DNA of 64,000 nt from Paenibacillus turicensis (GCF_017873435.1 NZ_JAGGKG010000023.1:1-64000), one strand, 5' to 3'. Positions 30,392 through 40,054 are shown, counted from the stretch's first letter. Program-made: numbers and translations. Notes: generated by a model from the sequence alone, not told the origin.

Positions 30392-31783
30392 TTACGATTG
30401 TATCGTCTTATTTGCGTGGTCTGACTGTGGCCAGTCTTCTCGAGGGTTTTCCTTCTGCTCATGTGCCTGATTTTGATTTTGATTTCTATTTTGACTTTGA
30501 CTGTAACTTTGACTCCGTTTTCCTGTTAACCCCCGCTTAGTATTTAACATCTGCCAGAAGCTTAGTGATAGGCTCTTGTTCGTTAAAGCTTCCTGTGAGG
30601 TTTCATCAGGCACTAAGATCATACCTAACTGATGGTGATCGCCGTCATAAATAGCACGCTGCAAAAATTTACTTTCGCCACTATAATTTAAGACCTCTAG
30701 CTTACAAAACGCAGGGTTAACACGTAACGCAGCATGTAGATCTTCTTGTTTATTTAACCTGATGCTATTAATTTTCAATAAGGTTTCCCCTGGTAATATG
30801 CCTAGCTGATGTGCAGGGCTATCAGGCTGTACGGCAAGTATTTTCAAGCCTCTTTGAGGATGCAGGAAAAGCGGAGCTTGCTGACGTTCCTCAGATTTTC
30901 CATGCCAAACTAAGCATTCTAATAATCCGATCCCCAAAATGGATGTGAACACAGTAAACGGATTCCACCATAATGAAATAAAGCTAGATGCAATCACGAT
31001 TAGCCCATAAATAAACACGCGCCGCGAAACTAACTTCACTTTATGAGACGGCAACGAACTCATGACAATTTGCGTAAACCCAATCATGACGGGTAACCCC
31101 ATCAGCATATAACCATTTCCTCCTGAACCCGCTATAAAAAAAGGTGTCCAAGGTAGTCCCATTCCCTCTGAAGTAGCTGGAACCATTAACAACAACGGCA
31201 TTACCCAATAAAGGTGCATTTGGTAGCCACCGATTTGACGACCACGTTTACCTTCGATATATATAGGCCCAGCTAACTTAGCTGATTGCCATTTGATCAG
31301 AAACGCCTCTACCACATACAGCAAACCTGCAAGACAAAATAATGCAGGAATATTTATATTTAAAATAGTGGCTTGTACATTATACAAGAAAGTTTGAGCC
31401 TCACTAATAGGTGTAAGCTGAAGTACAAATTGTAAGATTGCTAATATAGCTACGGAATAAATTAAAGAAATAAACCGAATCGAAAAGAGCATTAAAACAA
31501 ACGAAATGATCCAAATGTAATAGATAGCTTCGATCGATAAATTAACACCAACAAACATATATACAATAGACACAGCTAGTCCACCTAGTAAACCGCCAAG
31601 CAAGTTACGCCCAGTTAACCTCCCAAGTCCCTGTAGTCGCGTATGAAACATTTTACGTTCTACCGAAATTTGTCTACGATACATCAGCACGATGAAAAGT
31701 ATAGCAATATAATAAAATGGATTTAGGAGCAGTTCTCCTAATGCACCACCTATATGACTTAATGTATTTAACCATATATTCAA
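30392..31783 (-). CDS. Polytopic membrane protein with PDZ domain, MinJ-like
   Basis: A 463-residue protein with several hydrophobic helices over the first 300 residues and a PDZ domain near 300-380 (VQPDSPAHQLGILPGETLLKIN). The tail is Ser/Gln/Asn-rich low-complexity sequence (SQSQNRNQNQNQ) with no obvious fold. Layout and position between uvrBA and ctpB match MinJ (YvjD) of Bacillus, which links DivIVA to MinD in division-site selection. Orthology is inferred from order and topology, not shown. It may be co-transcribed with ctpB upstream, although a terminator hairpin lies in the gap. Confidence 0.65.
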   Translation of the reverse strand: MNIWLNTLSHIGGALGELLLNPFYYIAILFIVLMYRRQISVERKMFHTRLQGLGRLTGRNLLGGLLGGLAVSIVYMFVGVNLSIEAIYYIWIISFVLMLFSIRFISLIYSVAILAILQFVLQLTPISEAQTFLYNVQATILNINIPALFCLAGLLYVVEAFLIKWQSAKLAGPIYIEGKRGRQIGGYQMHLYWVMPLLLMVPATSEGMGLPWTPFFIAGSGGNGYMLMGLPVMIGFTQIVMSSLPSHKVKLVSRRVFIYGLIVIASSFISLWWNPFTVFTSILGIGLLECLVWHGKSEERQQAPLFLHPQRGLKILAVQPDSPAHQLGILPGETLLKINSIRLNKQEDLHAALRVNPAFCKLEVLNYSGESKFLQRAIYDGDHHQLGMILVPDETSQEALTNKSLSLSFWQMLNTKRGLTGKRSQSYSQSQNRNQNQNQAHEQKENPREDWPQSDHANKTIQS

Positions 31784-31860
31784 AAGGGAATCTCCTCCTT
31801 ATTTGTGATTAGTTCATTGAAATTTAGACGATTGAATTAAGCGAATGAAATAAAGATTGA

Positions 31861-31889
31861 AAAAAGAAGGCTGCAATGCAGCCCTCTTT
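31861..31889 (-). terminator. Terminator of ctpB
   Basis: AAAAAGAGGGCTGC-ATT-GCAGCCTTCTTTTTT on the minus strand directly after the stop codon. Confidence 0.8.
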
Positions 31890-33383
31890 TTATTTCGACG
31901 CCTTAGCAGCAATCTCCTTCCGAATTTCTGCAATCGCCGTATTCATTTGTGTATCATTTTTTTCGTCATTAATTTGTTTAGCTATCTTCGTTTCTAGCAC
32001 TTCAATCGTCTTCGTATCGATAACCCCTGAGGCGGATAAGCCATTTGCAGACTGGAATTTCTTTACCATATTTTCTGTGTTTTTATCAAAATAACCGTCT
32101 TCACGACCAGGATCATAGCCAAGTCCAACTAACATTTGTTGTGCGTTTTTCACATCAGCACTAACCATGTCAAATTTATATGAATTTTCCTTATTGATTG
32201 GAGCAACAGAGAAGTAAGTTGGCTGATCAACTTTAATATCAGGTGCAACTCCTTTTTTATGAATCCATTCCCCTTTTGGCGTCAACCATTTGGCAATTGT
32301 AATTTTAATTAAGCTGCCGTCACCCATTTCCTCTGGATAGCTGGATTGAACTGTCCCTTTACCATATGTCGTATCACCAACGAGCTTGGCGCCTGCCGAT
32401 TCTTTCAGCGCACCTGCCAATATTTCCGAAGCACTCGCGCTTCCCTTATTGGTCACAACTACGATCGGATATTTTTTGCTTTTTCCGTTGGACAACGTCT
32501 GATCACGATTGCCGTTTTTATCTTCAACCTGTACAATCACTTTACCCTTTTCTACAAATTGCTCTGCCATTTGAATAACAACCTTAAGTACACCACCTGG
32601 ATTGTTACGTACATCAATGACGAGCCCCTTCATACCTTGCTTTTCAAGTGCGGCGACTTCGTTTTGAAAACGCTCCGCTGTATTCATGGAAAATTCCGTC
32701 ACTTCAATGACACCAACGCCATCTGGTTCCATCCGAGAGCTTACAGTTTCCATTGCAATATCATCTCTAATGATGGTGTATTCTAATGTCGTTTCCACAC
32801 CTGCACGTTTTACTTTGATTTTAGCTTCCGTGCCCTTAGGTCCACGGATTTTAGCAACAGCTTCATTTAAGCTTAACCCTTCAAATGAGGCACCATTAAC
32901 CGACAATAAAATGTCTTTGGGTTTAATCCCTGCACGCTCAGCAGGCGAACCTTTGATCGGAGAAACTACAGTTACATTTCCATTCTCCATGGATACCTCA
33001 GCACCAATGCCACTAAATGAGCCTTCGATTTGCTCTGAAAAATGCTGCGCCGTTTCTTGTCCCATATAAGAAGAAAAAGGATCACCTAATGCGCTCATCA
33101 TTCCTTCAATTGCACCATCAATTAGTTTATTTTGATCAATCTTCTCTAAATAATTTTCGTTTACCAATTTAATTGCAGCTTCAATTTTATTGACACCTTT
33201 TGATGTATTTGACGATGCCCCATTTACATAAGTGCCATTTGTGCTTCCTGTTACACCTTCCCGAACAAGAGATTTAGAGCCTGAAATAATCCCATCCCAT
33301 TGGCCCGTCAAAGTTAGTGTAAGCGAGCAGCTTATTAACACAGAAGCTACGATTAATAAAATTGTTGTGCGTTTTTTGAACAT
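31890..33383 (-). CDS. ctpB: C-terminal processing serine protease CtpB (S41)
   Basis: A secreted or membrane-anchored S41 protease. The ATG at 33383 (MFKKRTTILL, GGTGG upstream) is preferred over a GTG 15 bp earlier and gives 497 residues. In order: signal-anchor helix, helical region, PDZ near 125-200 (SPAERAGIKPKDILLSVNG), the protease core with the Ser-Lys dyad in SASASE (about Ser317) and YGKGTVQ (about Lys342), and a peptidoglycan-binding domain at the C-terminus (near residues 415-475). CtpB in Bacillus cleaves SpoIVFA in sporulation. The neighbouring M23 protein could also be a partner. Confidence 0.9.
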   Translation of the reverse strand: MFKKRTTILLIVASVLISCSLTLTLTGQWDGIISGSKSLVREGVTGSTNGTYVNGASSNTSKGVNKIEAAIKLVNENYLEKIDQNKLIDGAIEGMMSALGDPFSSYMGQETAQHFSEQIEGSFSGIGAEVSMENGNVTVVSPIKGSPAERAGIKPKDILLSVNGASFEGLSLNEAVAKIRGPKGTEAKIKVKRAGVETTLEYTIIRDDIAMETVSSRMEPDGVGVIEVTEFSMNTAERFQNEVAALEKQGMKGLVIDVRNNPGGVLKVVIQMAEQFVEKGKVIVQVEDKNGNRDQTLSNGKSKKYPIVVVTNKGSASASEILAGALKESAGAKLVGDTTYGKGTVQSSYPEEMGDGSLIKITIAKWLTPKGEWIHKKGVAPDIKVDQPTYFSVAPINKENSYKFDMVSADVKNAQQMLVGLGYDPGREDGYFDKNTENMVKKFQSANGLSASGVIDTKTIEVLETKIAKQINDEKNDTQMNTAIAEIRKEIAAKASK

Positions 33384-33505
33384 AAGGGTATCCACCACCT
33401 AAAATGATATGTAAAGATATTCCTAAAACCTTTATAGTATACGTATAGTTTACCCTTAATATTTATGAAGAAAACAAATGCGTCTACTACAAGGTTAATG
33501 ATCTA

Positions 33506-33531
33506 AATAAAAACGGATGATCACTCCGTTT
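33506..33531 (-). terminator. Terminator after the M23 gene
   Basis: AAACGGA-GTGATCA-TCCGTTTTTATTT on the minus strand, 38 bp after the stop codon. Confidence 0.65.
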
Positions 33532-33568
33532 GGAGGATATCCGCTTTTATGAATATAAATCTATTCTA

Positions 33569-34813
33569 TTACAAATATGGCATCGGGTCTACTGGCGTAC
33601 CGTTAATACGAACCTCGAAATGAACGTGAGGGCCGGTCGAATTGCCTGTGCTTCCTACTTCCGCAATTTTTTGACCTTTTTTAACAGTTTGGCCCTTCTC
33701 TACAGAAATCCCACCTTGACGAATATGACCATACAATGTCCATATGTTATTTCCATGGTCAATGACAACTGTATTTCCATAGCCACTCCACCATTCTGCT
33801 ACGATCACAACGCCACCTGCAGCGGCATGGATATCGGTGCCCTGTGGTGCAGCAAGATCAATCCCGGTGTGCTTTTTAACTTTACCCGTAATAGGATGTA
33901 CCCGCGTTCCATAGCCGGAAGACAATCTGGCACCATTTGCAGGCAAGCCCATAGACCCACCATTGCCACTAAAGCCCCCTGAGCTAGAGGTGCTAGATTT
34001 ACTAGAGCCTGAACTCTTTTTATTTTTATACGTATAAATTTGAGCTGCTTTTAGCTTGTTTTTTTCTTTTTCCAATGCAGCACGTTTCATTGCAAGCTCT
34101 ACAAGTAAAGCCTCTTGCTCCTCACTAATTTCATCGGATTCATCGATTTCTGCATTATACTTTTCAATCAGCTGTTGTTTTTCAATTTCTTTTTCTTCCA
34201 AAATGCTCCGACGAGATTCCGCTTGAGCATATAGTGATTTAATTTCTGTAAAATCTTTTTCTAATTGATCTTTTTGGTTTTCAAACAATTCCTTATCTTT
34301 TTTATGCTCATTCAGTAATACTTGATCTTGATTCGCAATCGCCTGCAATGAATCTGCGCGCTCTAAGAAGTCTGTAAAGCTAGTGGACGATAATAAAACA
34401 TCTAGATAAGAAACATTGCCATCTGTATACATTAATCTCACTCTGGAATCAAGCCATTTGGAGCGTTCTTCAATGCGAGTTTTTGTTTCCTCTAATTGCC
34501 CTTCAGTCTGGCGCAAATTTTCTTCTGTATCATGAATTTTAACGGAAATTTGTGCAAGCTCTTTACTCACCTTATCCATTTGCTGCATAACTTGTTGAAG
34601 GAAATCTTCATTTTTATTCACATAATGCTGTGCCTGCTGTTTGTTATCTTCCGCTTGCTTTTGCTGCACCTTTGCTTTTTTTGCAGCTTCTTGAAGCTGT
34701 TTAAGCTCTTTATCAATTTGACTGATGGTTTTCCCTTTTGCTGATCCACTGACGGGCTGAAAAACTACTACGGCTAAAGCGATAACGGCAATCATTGAGA
34801 TCCACTTTTTCAA
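33569..34813 (-). CDS. Secreted coiled-coil M23 peptidase (EnvC-like wall hydrolase)
   Basis: A 414-residue exported protein. The signal peptide ends near VSGSAKG (about residue 25), a long coiled coil rich in Lys, Gln and Glu spans about 28-255, then a Ser/Gly linker and a LytM/M23 domain. Metal ligands are present: His and Asp in HTGIDLAAP and the final HVHFEV, so the domain looks catalytic, unlike E. coli EnvC. It lies 39 bp after ftsX. FtsEX is known to control coiled-coil wall hydrolases (EnvC, PcsB, CwlO), and this gene is the natural candidate partner here. Confidence 0.88.
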   Translation of the reverse strand: MKKWISMIAVIALAVVVFQPVSGSAKGKTISQIDKELKQLQEAAKKAKVQQKQAEDNKQQAQHYVNKNEDFLQQVMQQMDKVSKELAQISVKIHDTEENLRQTEGQLEETKTRIEERSKWLDSRVRLMYTDGNVSYLDVLLSSTSFTDFLERADSLQAIANQDQVLLNEHKKDKELFENQKDQLEKDFTEIKSLYAQAESRRSILEEKEIEKQQLIEKYNAEIDESDEISEEQEALLVELAMKRAALEKEKNKLKAAQIYTYKNKKSSGSSKSSTSSSGGFSGNGGSMGLPANGARLSSGYGTRVHPITGKVKKHTGIDLAAPQGTDIHAAAGGVVIVAEWWSGYGNTVVIDHGNNIWTLYGHIRQGGISVEKGQTVKKGQKIAEVGSTGNSTGPHVHFEVRINGTPVDPMPYL

Positions 34814-34852
34814 CTTTAATTCCCCATCCTTTTTCTCAGACTAAATTTATTT

Positions 34853-35767
34853 TTATACCTTCAAAAATCTACGAATTGACATTAAGCTCCCCCACACACC
34901 AATAAGCAGTCCAATCCCCACTAATAAAACAGCAATTTTAAAGCCTACCTCATGTAATGGTACTAAGCGGATGGCGAGGGTAATATCTCCTGCAACAGCA
35001 GCAACTAACTGATTGTATCCTAAAAATAAAACAGTGACACAAACCGCGGAGCCAATCAGCCCAATAAGGGCGCCTTCGATAAAAAACGGCCCTCGGATAA
35101 AGGTGTTGGTAGCACCCACCAGCTTCATAATGCCAATTTCACGACGACGCGCCAAAATCGTAACACGGATCGTGTTGGAAATTAGAAACATTGCCATAAC
35201 TCCTAAGCCAGCTACAAAAGCAAAACCGATATTACGAATGGCTTTCGTAATTTTGAATAGCTTTTCCATCGTGCCTTGACCATACTTTACCTTGTAAATC
35301 GGCTGGGTTGTATAATCATCGTTCAAGGCTTCGATTTTTTTAGCTACAAATGGCGCTGTTGTTGGCTCCACAACCTCAACCTTTAAAGTATCAGGAATCG
35401 GATTTGTTTCCTCTGTATAGCCTTCAAGCAATGCCTTAGATTCTTCACCAAGCTTTTCTCTAAAGTCCTTTAAGCCTTGCGATTTAGGTATCAAGGTAAC
35501 TCGGCTTACCTCAGTCATAGTTGCAATCGTCCCTCGTACCTTTTCTACAGTTTCCTGATCTGCGTCCCCTGATAAATACACACTAATTTGGACCTGACTA
35601 TCCGCCTCATCCGCAAACGAATTCACATTCAAGACGAGTAAAAGAAAGACGCCAAGCACAAACAAAGACACAATAATAGAAGTAATGGAGGCAACGGACA
35701 TCCAGCCATTACGAAATACATTTTTAGAGCCTTCTCTAAAATGTCTGAAAAGGGAGCTAAAACTCAT
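34853..35767 (-). CDS. ftsX: Cell-division ABC transporter permease FtsX
   Basis: A 304-residue membrane protein with a cytoplasmic N-terminus, a first helix near residues 22-48, a large outside domain (about 50-175) and three further helices. The REIGIMKLVGAT coupling stretch between helices 2 and 3 is typical. With FtsE it passes an ATP-driven signal across the membrane to activate wall hydrolases. Its ATG lies inside the last codons of ftsE (11-bp overlap, different frame), so translation is coupled. Confidence 0.95.
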   Translation of the reverse strand: MSFSSLFRHFREGSKNVFRNGWMSVASITSIIVSLFVLGVFLLLVLNVNSFADEADSQVQISVYLSGDADQETVEKVRGTIATMTEVSRVTLIPKSQGLKDFREKLGEESKALLEGYTEETNPIPDTLKVEVVEPTTAPFVAKKIEALNDDYTTQPIYKVKYGQGTMEKLFKITKAIRNIGFAFVAGLGVMAMFLISNTIRVTILARRREIGIMKLVGATNTFIRGPFFIEGALIGLIGSAVCVTVLFLGYNQLVAAVAGDITLAIRLVPLHEVGFKIAVLLVGIGLLIGVWGSLMSIRRFLKV

Positions 35768-36443
35768 AGCCGTATTCCCCTCTCATTTCATCACGCACAA
35801 TGTTGCCATTTTCAATCGCAATTACTCGACGTCGCATCTTGTTCACGATATCTTTGTTATGCGTTGCCATCACAATCGTTGTCCCGCGAAAATTAATTTC
35901 GTCCAATAACTGCATAATTCCCCAAGATGTTTCGGGGTCAAGGTTACCTGTAGGCTCGTCCGCAATAATAACAGACGGATTGTTAACAATTGCTCTTGCA
36001 ATCGCTACACGTTGCTGTTCCCCACCAGATAACTGGGAAGGATCACGTGTACCTTTATTTTTAAGACCTACTAGATCTAAAACCTCATTAACTCTTTTCT
36101 TAATGACACGTTTAGGTGCTTCAATAACCTCTAAGGCAAACGCTACATTTTCATAAACGGTCATCTTAGGCAATAATCTAAAGTCTTGAAAAATAACGCC
36201 AATATTTCTGCGAACATAAGGAATTTTTCGTGGCTTAAGCTTGCCAATATTAAATCCATTTACAGAAATTTGTCCCTTAGTCGGGATTTCCTCACGATAT
36301 ATTAATTTCATAAAAGTTGATTTTCCTGCGCCAGAAGGTCCAACCAAATACACAAATTCATTACGGTCAATTTTAACTGAGACACCCTTTAAAGCATGTG
36401 CGCCTGTAGGGTACGTTTTCCATACATCCTGCATTTCGATCAA
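35757..36443 (-). CDS. ftsE: Cell-division ATP-binding protein FtsE
   Basis: An ABC ATPase: GPSGAGKS (Walker A), [12 protein letters not shown] signature and VIIADEPTG Walker B are all present. FtsE proteins normally begin MIEM. Here the matching codons are TTG-ATC-GAA-ATG, and a TTG start at 36443 with AGGA 9 bp upstream gives 228 residues. A GTG or ATG start 14 codons earlier (to 36485) is open but adds an atypical extension. It couples ATP hydrolysis to FtsX and the adjacent M23 hydrolase. Confidence 0.93.
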   Translation of the reverse strand: MIEMQDVWKTYPTGAHALKGVSVKIDRNEFVYLVGPSGAGKSTFMKLIYREEIPTKGQISVNGFNIGKLKPRKIPYVRRNIGVIFQDFRLLPKMTVYENVAFALEVIEAPKRVIKKRVNEVLDLVGLKNKGTRDPSQLSGGEQQRVAIARAIVNNPSVIIADEPTGNLDPETSWGIMQLLDEINFRGTTIVMATHNKDIVNKMRRRVIAIENGNIVRDEMRGEYGYEF

Positions 36444-36678
36444 TTCATCACGTCCTACTATATTTAAAAATATGTCATTTTCCATGTATGCAACTTAGTA
36501 TTTATTCGACAGGATTCAGCGAATTCCTTTAAAAAGATGAGGAATTTTCATAATTACGATATTTATTGTAACAAATTTGTTACCTTTTGAGTACCCTTGC
36601 TTTAGAACTATACTTTTAATAGCTACATCCAATTTCTACCACACGTTACTCTCACTGGCTCATTCATTCGCCAGATTA

Positions 36679-36838
36679 GGGTGTGTCTGAAAAGTCAGCG
36701 GGGGTTAGATATTGGCGAATTTTTGATTCATACAAGGCACTTTTTCGCAGGCTTACTGGGGTGAGCCCAGGAAAAGTAACACAGTAAGAGGCGAAAAGGC
36801 GGGAATAGATGACCTTGAGTGACTTTCAGACACGACCC
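36679..36838. mobile_element. MITE-like element with 19-bp imperfect terminal inverted repeats
   Basis: GGGTGTGTCTGAAAAGTCA at the left end and TGACTTTCAGACACGACCC at the right end pair as terminal inverted repeats; only one-base indels separate them. The 160-bp interior has no ORF. It looks like a non-autonomous remnant of an IS. No clear target duplication is seen. It lies in the 480-bp gap between ftsE and the VanW gene. Confidence 0.6.
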
Positions 36839-36870
36839 AGCTTATAAATGCTTGACCCATTGCATATACA

Positions 36871-36900
36871 TGAACATGTACACGTACAACCATGTACAAC
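36871..36900 (+). promoter_or_regulatory. Cluster of TGTAC repeats upstream of the VanW-family gene
   Basis: The sequence reads ACATGTACACGTACAACC then ATGTACAAC: three TGTAC/GTACA half-sites within 30 bp, ending 26 bp before the ATG. It may be an operator; no known regulator is recognised. Confidence 0.3.
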
Positions 36901-36925
36901 TATTTGAGGTATACAGGAGGACTGC

Positions 36926-38335
36926 ATGAAAAAAATACACCCGCTGATCTCAATCCTCATTCTTTTACTCCTTGCCTACCTTTTAGGATTATTTGCCCTA
37001 CATATTTATGCCAATCAACGCACCATCCCTAATGGAATTATGGTTGGGGGTTTGCCAGTAGGTGGGTTAGCACCACAGGATGCATTAGCTTTACTTGATC
37101 AACGTCTGCTACAGCTAGAGCAGCAGCCGATGGTCTACTATATCAATGAAAATACTGGATCTAATCAACTTACGGGAACTATGGGAGCCAAGGAAACTAA
37201 AGAGTCTAACAAGATTAAGATCGAGACCACGATTAAGCAAAGTGGCATCACCTACCATACGGATGATTTCCGTGCTGCGATGGCGTCCCTGTCTCAAGGA
37301 AGTCTATGGAAAAGAATGCGAGTTCGTTCACAGTTTCCAAAGGAGTGGAGTATTCAAGCGCAAATTGATGAGACAAAGCTTCGTGAATGGTTTAACCCGA
37401 CATGGGAAAAAGAGAATTTAGGTATGCCAGTGGATGCAGTACGTACAATTACGGATAACGATCTGATTCAATATTCACCTGACAAAGTCGCTCAGCGTAT
37501 TGATTGGTCTAGCTTTATTCCTTCTTTATATGCAAGCTTGCCTAAGCAGTTTCCAATGAACAAGCCTACGGCGATAGAGATAGGGGTTCCGTTAAAAACT
37601 TTAGCTCCTAAAGTAACTCTTGCTTCTTTAAAAGCACAAGGCATTGAGCGAAAAATCTCGATGTATTCCACCTCTGCGATCCATAGCAGTGAAGGTCGCA
37701 TACACAATTTGAGTTCAGTAGTGCAAACCTTGGATGGGATGATACTCGCTCCTAATGGAATTTTTGATTATGAAAAGGTGATAGATACAGCTGAGGTGAA
37801 TTTTGGCTTCCGTTCAGCCCCTGTCATTATCGGAGGTAAGCTAGTGACAGGGATAGGCGGGGGGATATGTCAAATCTCCAGCACACTTTATAATGCCGCG
37901 GTTCAAAGTGGACTTGAGATTGTAGAGCGTCGAAATCATAGTTTACCTGTTAGTTATGTGCCTAAGGGTCAGGATGCCACCTTTGCCAAAGGATATATCA
38001 ATTTTCGTTTCAAAAATAATACGAAGCACTACATGTTAATTAAAGCTTCAGCTAAGCAAGGAATCATTACGATTAAGCTATTTGGCAATATACCAGAAGA
38101 TGTACGCTATGAGATCGAAACGAAGCAAATCAAAAAGATTCCTACCTCAACTAAATACGTTATTAATCAAGCGTTAGCACAGGGGCAAAAGGAGATCATT
38201 ACAAAGGGCAACGACGGCTATATTATCGATTCCTATCGTGTAAAAATAGTAGCTGGTAGAATAGTGGAGAAAAAAAAGCTGTTCCGGGATACGTATCCTG
38301 CGAACCCTTCAATTATTGCTATACCGCCTTATTAA
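36926..38335 (+). CDS. VanW-family protein (YoaR-like)
   Basis: A 469-residue membrane-anchored or exported protein. A hydrophobic helix at residues 8-28 (signal-anchor) is followed by a putative peptidoglycan-binding domain that begins PNGIMVGGLPVGGL near residue 37, and a VanW domain at about 275-400 (GIGGGICQISSTLYNAA, RRNHSLPVSYVP). VanW proteins occur near vancomycin-resistance genes and in spore or wall functions, but their biochemical role is unknown. GGAGG precedes the ATG by 6 bp. It stands alone on the plus strand. Confidence 0.85.
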   Translation: MKKIHPLISILILLLLAYLLGLFALHIYANQRTIPNGIMVGGLPVGGLAPQDALALLDQRLLQLEQQPMVYYINENTGSNQLTGTMGAKETKESNKIKIETTIKQSGITYHTDDFRAAMASLSQGSLWKRMRVRSQFPKEWSIQAQIDETKLREWFNPTWEKENLGMPVDAVRTITDNDLIQYSPDKVAQRIDWSSFIPSLYASLPKQFPMNKPTAIEIGVPLKTLAPKVTLASLKAQGIERKISMYSTSAIHSSEGRIHNLSSVVQTLDGMILAPNGIFDYEKVIDTAEVNFGFRSAPVIIGGKLVTGIGGGICQISSTLYNAAVQSGLEIVERRNHSLPVSYVPKGQDATFAKGYINFRFKNNTKHYMLIKASAKQGIITIKLFGNIPEDVRYEIETKQIKKIPTSTKYVINQALAQGQKEIITKGNDGYIIDSYRVKIVAGRIVEKKKLFRDTYPANPSIIAIPPY

Positions 38336-38441
38336 AGCGGATTTAGTTCAACCGTGGAAAAAAGCATAGCCTGTCCAACCTCCGTATGCTATGTTAGGTT
38401 CAATGTACTATGTAATGACATATGGTAGGAGGTTAATTGCC

Positions 38442-39710
38442 ATGAACAGTAACACGTTAGTAAAAAACTCAAGCTCCAGCCCTAGCACACTGAATTCAAC
38501 CCCATCAACAAAAACACTAAAAACAACGATACTGATTATAACAGCGATTCTGTTAACTGCTACAACCTTACGTTCACCAATTACAGGTGTTGGAGCTTTG
38601 ATGAGCAATATCCAAGGAGACACTGGATTATCAAATACATTTGCAGGACTTTTGACTACATTACCTTTACTTTCCTTTTCTTTGTTTTCCTTAGTTGCAC
38701 CAAGCGTTTCCCGTAAAATGGGTGTGGAAAAAACGATGCTTTATTGCATGCTGTTAATGTGTGTGGGTATTGTTTTGCGTTCTATGCCTTCGATCTTGCT
38801 GTTGTTTATCGGCACAGCCTTAATCGGAGTTACGATCGGTATATGTAATGTACTTGTGCCTGGCGTTATAAAACGGGATTTTCCACTCAAAGTTGGACTA
38901 CTAACAGGAATCTATACTTCCTCCATGAATTTATGGGGAGCGATCTCATCAGGGATTACTCCATTTTTGGCCCATCAAGCATGGGGGTGGAGAGGTTCAC
39001 TTGGGGTGTGGGTCATTTTAGCAGCAAGTGCTGCAATGTTGTGGATCGCTGTAGTTTGGGGTGGGAAAAATACGGATAATGCCACTCGCGTTAATTTCAA
39101 TACAAAAACTAATGTAAAAACCGATACAAGTGTGAAATTCCAATCGATGTGGAAATCTGCATTAGCATGGCAAATTACTTTATTTATGGGGCTACAATCT
39201 TTAATGTTTTATGTGGGTATCGCTTGGCTGCCACAAATTTTTTATGAGAAGGGGATTAGCTATCAAACCTCAGGATTGTATCTCTTTTATATGCAAATTG
39301 CGTGTATGCTTGGCTCCTTTTCTATGCCTATCATCGGTGGACGTTTTCGCAGTCAAACTAGCTTAGCCCTTTTTTCCGCTTCATTTTTTGTGATCGGTTA
39401 CAGCGGGATTTTGTTTGGTAGTCCATCCCTTACCTTATTATTTATGATTGCATTAGGACTTGGGTGTGGAACAAGCTTTGGTTTAGTTATTTTATTTTTC
39501 TCCTTGCGTACACGCACTGGAGAACAAGCCGCACAAATTTCTGGCATGGCACAAAGTGTCGGCTATTTTCTCGCCGCCATCGGCCCATTCCTATTTGGTT
39601 TCCTGCATGATTTGACAGGAGGCTGGAATATCCCGCTAATTGTGATTACGGCATTTGCTGTTGTGACGGTGTTGTTTGGGTGGCTGGCGGGGAGGGAACG
39701 CTACATTTAA
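38442..39710 (+). CDS. Major facilitator superfamily transporter (CynX/NimT family)
   Basis: The start at 38442 (MNSNTLVKNSS), with TAGGAGG 9 bp upstream, is preferred over an open extension of 17 codons; the product is 422 residues. About twelve membrane helices are visible. The TTLRSPITGVGALMSNIQ motif after helix 1 and the lengths fit the CynX/NimT (cyanate and 2-nitroimidazole) group of MFS exporters or uptake carriers. The substrate cannot be told. A Ser/Thr-rich cytoplasmic N-terminus of about 30 residues precedes helix 1. Confidence 0.85.
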   Translation: MNSNTLVKNSSSSPSTLNSTPSTKTLKTTILIITAILLTATTLRSPITGVGALMSNIQGDTGLSNTFAGLLTTLPLLSFSLFSLVAPSVSRKMGVEKTMLYCMLLMCVGIVLRSMPSILLLFIGTALIGVTIGICNVLVPGVIKRDFPLKVGLLTGIYTSSMNLWGAISSGITPFLAHQAWGWRGSLGVWVILAASAAMLWIAVVWGGKNTDNATRVNFNTKTNVKTDTSVKFQSMWKSALAWQITLFMGLQSLMFYVGIAWLPQIFYEKGISYQTSGLYLFYMQIACMLGSFSMPIIGGRFRSQTSLALFSASFFVIGYSGILFGSPSLTLLFMIALGLGCGTSFGLVILFFSLRTRTGEQAAQISGMAQSVGYFLAAIGPFLFGFLHDLTGGWNIPLIVITAFAVVTVLFGWLAGRERYI

Positions 39711-39718
39711 TATGAAAT

Positions 39719-39937
39719 AATTTAGGCTCAATCTCAAATCAGTCTTTGACGAATGGAGGTGGGTGCTACAGTGCATAGGGTTCTTACGATCGTTGTTAAA
39801 ATCAGATTTTTTATTTGAATATACTAATGGGTAAAATCCAATTTTAAATACGAACGCTGACGCTTCTCCAGAATCCCCATGCCCCTCCGCTGGTTCCATG
39901 TTGGTCAAAGCACCGATTTGAAAATTAAACCTAAATT
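39719..39937 (+). repeat. Dispersed palindromic element, copy 4 (with long outer arms)
   Basis: The core 39764-39893 has GTGCATAGGG/CCCCATGCCC and GTTAAAATC/AATTTTAAA stems. Outside the core the flanks still pair: ATTTAGGCTCAATCTCAAAT with ATTTGAAAATTAAACCTAAAT, and TCTTTGAC with GGTCAAAG. It lies between the MFS gene and argH. Confidence 0.82.
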
Positions 39938-40019
39938 AAAGAGGACTTTTCTAACTATTAGTTACAAAGGTGAATGCACCTTTTCGCTAATGAGTAGAAA
40001 AGTCCTTTAAAATTTTTTT
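39938..40019. terminator. Bidirectional terminator between the MFS gene and argH
   Basis: AAAGAGGACTTTTCTA pairs with TAGAAAAGTCCTTT; inner CTATTAG/CTAATGAG and AAAGGTG/CACCTTT stems extend it, and a T-run follows on the plus strand. It separates convergent genes. Confidence 0.8.
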
Positions 40020-40054
40020 CTCTCCAAACCAAGCACTAATTCTAGTTATCTATA

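Noticed and set aside
38350-38395. CATAGC/GCTATG hairpin before the MFS gene as a terminator
   Set aside because: Short stem, long loop and no T-run; not enough to call a terminator.
39636-39908. 90-residue minus-strand ORF across the MFS gene end and palindrome copy 4
   Set aside because: Covers the repeat core and the antisense of a real gene; no ribosome site.
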